From Nitrospira sp. (lineage in GTDB: Bacteria; Nitrospirota; Nitrospiria; Nitrospirales; Nitrospiraceae): a DNA stretch of 64,000 bases. The stretch lies in NCBI GenBank assembly GCA_018242665.1, contig JAFEBL010000017.1, positions 248,001 through 312,000 of the forward strand, in the 5' to 3' direction. This document shows, one piece after another, positions 63,151 to 64,000 of the stretch (positions within the stretch are counted from its first letter, which is position 1; each line of letters opens with the position of its first letter). The notes beneath the pieces were generated by a model. It made no database searches. It worked only from the letters and a program-made list of their open reading frames with translations, and was not told the DNA's origin. A program made the position numbers and the translations under genes.

Positions 63151-64000
63151 ATGGGCCAGGATCATTCCGGCAACCAGAGCAATATGTTCCAAGCGGTCGT
63201 CGGCCACCTGGGTCTCCTCTTTCGTCTCGAACGACGGGTTCTGGGCCTCATCTTTTCGTATTCCATCGCCATCGGCCTCTTCGCGCTGATCGTTCCCCTC
63301 ACGGTTCAAGAACTCGTCAACACGTTCGCCTTCGCCCTGCAACCCATCACGATCGTAACGCTGGCGGCCGTGATGGTGGCGGCCTTGCTCTTCGTCGGCG
63401 CCTTTCGAGCGCTGCAATATTATGCGGTCGAAGTGTTGGAGCGCCGCATTTTTGCCCGCGTGGCCATCGCGATGGCGCAGCAACTGCCGCATCTGCGGTA
63501 TCAGGGCTTCAGGCCCCGCTACGCAAACTATTTCATGGAAACCATCCTCATGCAGCGGGCCGTTTCCGTCCTGTTGGTCGATCTGATCAACGTGATTGTC
63601 GGCGGCGCGGTCGGCATGACGATCCTGGTTTTCTATCACCCCTACTTCCTGCTGTATAACGCGATTCTGTTGCTCGGATTCAACCTGGTGTTTTTTCTCA
63701 TGAGTCACGGCGGCCTCAAGGCCGACCTGGAGCTCTCACACGCCAAGTACGATACCCTGCATTGGTTTCAGGAGATCGCCTACAACCTGCTTCACCTCAA
63801 ATCCACGGACAGCCAGGCGCTCTTGATCAAGAAAACCGACCACCTGCTGGATACCTACATCAACGTGCGCAAAAGCCGATTCGGCATCCTGATCCGGCAA
63901 TATCTGGGCTCACTGGGCTGGCAGGCCGTCGCACATAGCGGACTCATCGCCACCGCCGGCTGGTTGCTGGGTATCGGCCAACTGACGCTGGGACAATTTG
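63151..64000 (+). CDS. ABC exporter transmembrane domain, C-terminus cut by window edge
   Basis: 283 visible residues from the ATG at 63151, with no stop before the edge; a GTG at 63132 is an alternative start. Five or six predicted helices in an ABC type-1 exporter arrangement (VLGLIFSYSIAIGLFALIVP, TLAAVMVAALLFVGAFRALQ, VDLINVIVGGAVGMTILVF, YNAILLLGFNLVFFLMS). The long cytoplasmic loop has YDTLHWFQEIAYNLLHLKS. There is no N-terminal C39 peptidase domain. The nucleotide-binding domain is expected beyond the edge. It completes an export operon with the HlyD and TolC genes. Confidence 0.85.
   Translation, partial: MGQDHSGNQSNMFQAVVGHLGLLFRLERRVLGLIFSYSIAIGLFALIVPLTVQELVNTFAFALQPITIVTLAAVMVAALLFVGAFRALQYYAVEVLERRIFARVAIAMAQQLPHLRYQGFRPRYANYFMETILMQRAVSVLLVDLINVIVGGAVGMTILVFYHPYFLLYNAILLLGFNLVFFLMSHGGLKADLELSHAKYDTLHWFQEIAYNLLHLKSTDSQALLIKKTDHLLDTYINVRKSRFGILIRQYLGSLGWQAVAHSGLIATAGWLLGIGQLTLGQF

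Noticed and set aside
1-64000. CRISPR arrays, insertion sequences, rRNA genes, prophage genes
   Set aside because: I looked for regularly spaced repeats, transposase motifs, rRNA stretches and phage proteins and saw none.

Overview
The window looks like a chromosomal segment of a high-GC Gram-negative bacterium, most probably a Nitrospira (phylum Nitrospirota). The reasons are the density of sigma-54 response regulators, the multi-PAS kinases, a sulfide:quinone oxidoreductase of the Acidithiobacillus type, and very large periplasmic copper oxidases beside secreted cupredoxin-like and SUMF1-fold proteins. The species call is inference from gene content. Almost all genes between 1 and 52221 lie on the minus strand.

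Layout. 1-9976 (minus): sqr, a TauE/SafE exporter, an outer-membrane barrel protein, a DUF2892 membrane protein, an RND adaptor and pump, and a PAS-GAF histidine kinase cut by the left edge. 10298-14307: a lone CHASE3 membrane protein, a CopD-like membrane protein, a second barrel protein, a hemerythrin-like protein and an FNR-like regulator. 14732-29950 is copper module 1: two SUMF1-fold proteins, a cupredoxin-like protein (Cys-x2-His-x2-Met), a 1645-residue multicopper oxidase, and upstream of it four regulators (PAS/AAA+ sigma-54 activator, single receiver, multi-PAS kinase, NtrC-type regulator). A decayed macAB remnant and a hairpin-rich spacer follow. 31069-35210: pdhA-pdhB-pdhC-lipA. 35360-47780 is copper module 2: a SUMF1-fold protein, a PsbP/DUF1795-like protein, an SmbP-like small protein, a second cupredoxin-like protein, an outer-membrane-associated protein, a 1586-residue multicopper oxidase, and two NtrC-type regulators, one of them without the parts needed to work with sigma-54 or bind DNA.

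The rest is mostly housekeeping or membrane genes: maf, dus, a DUF692/MNIO-type protein, a CBS-PilZ protein, a LOG-family protein, a DHH phosphoesterase, a rhomboid protease, a hybrid kinase that has lost both phosphoacceptor residues, purK-purE, and a HlyD-TolC-ABC export set running off the right edge.

The most interesting signal is shared by the two multicopper oxidase genes. Each is preceded by a -24/-12 (sigma-54) promoter. Two or three bases after the predicted transcription start, each transcript enters an 11-bp stem that closes a three-way-junction leader with a conserved hairpin (core GGACCGGCCUCCGA) and a second hairpin whose sequence differs but whose pairing is kept. The conserved hairpin is complementary to the Shine-Dalgarno regions of both oxidase genes and of two further module-1 genes. 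A perfect FNR box sits upstream of the first of these promoters. This looks like an undescribed cis-regulatory RNA controlling a duplicated copper-oxidase system.
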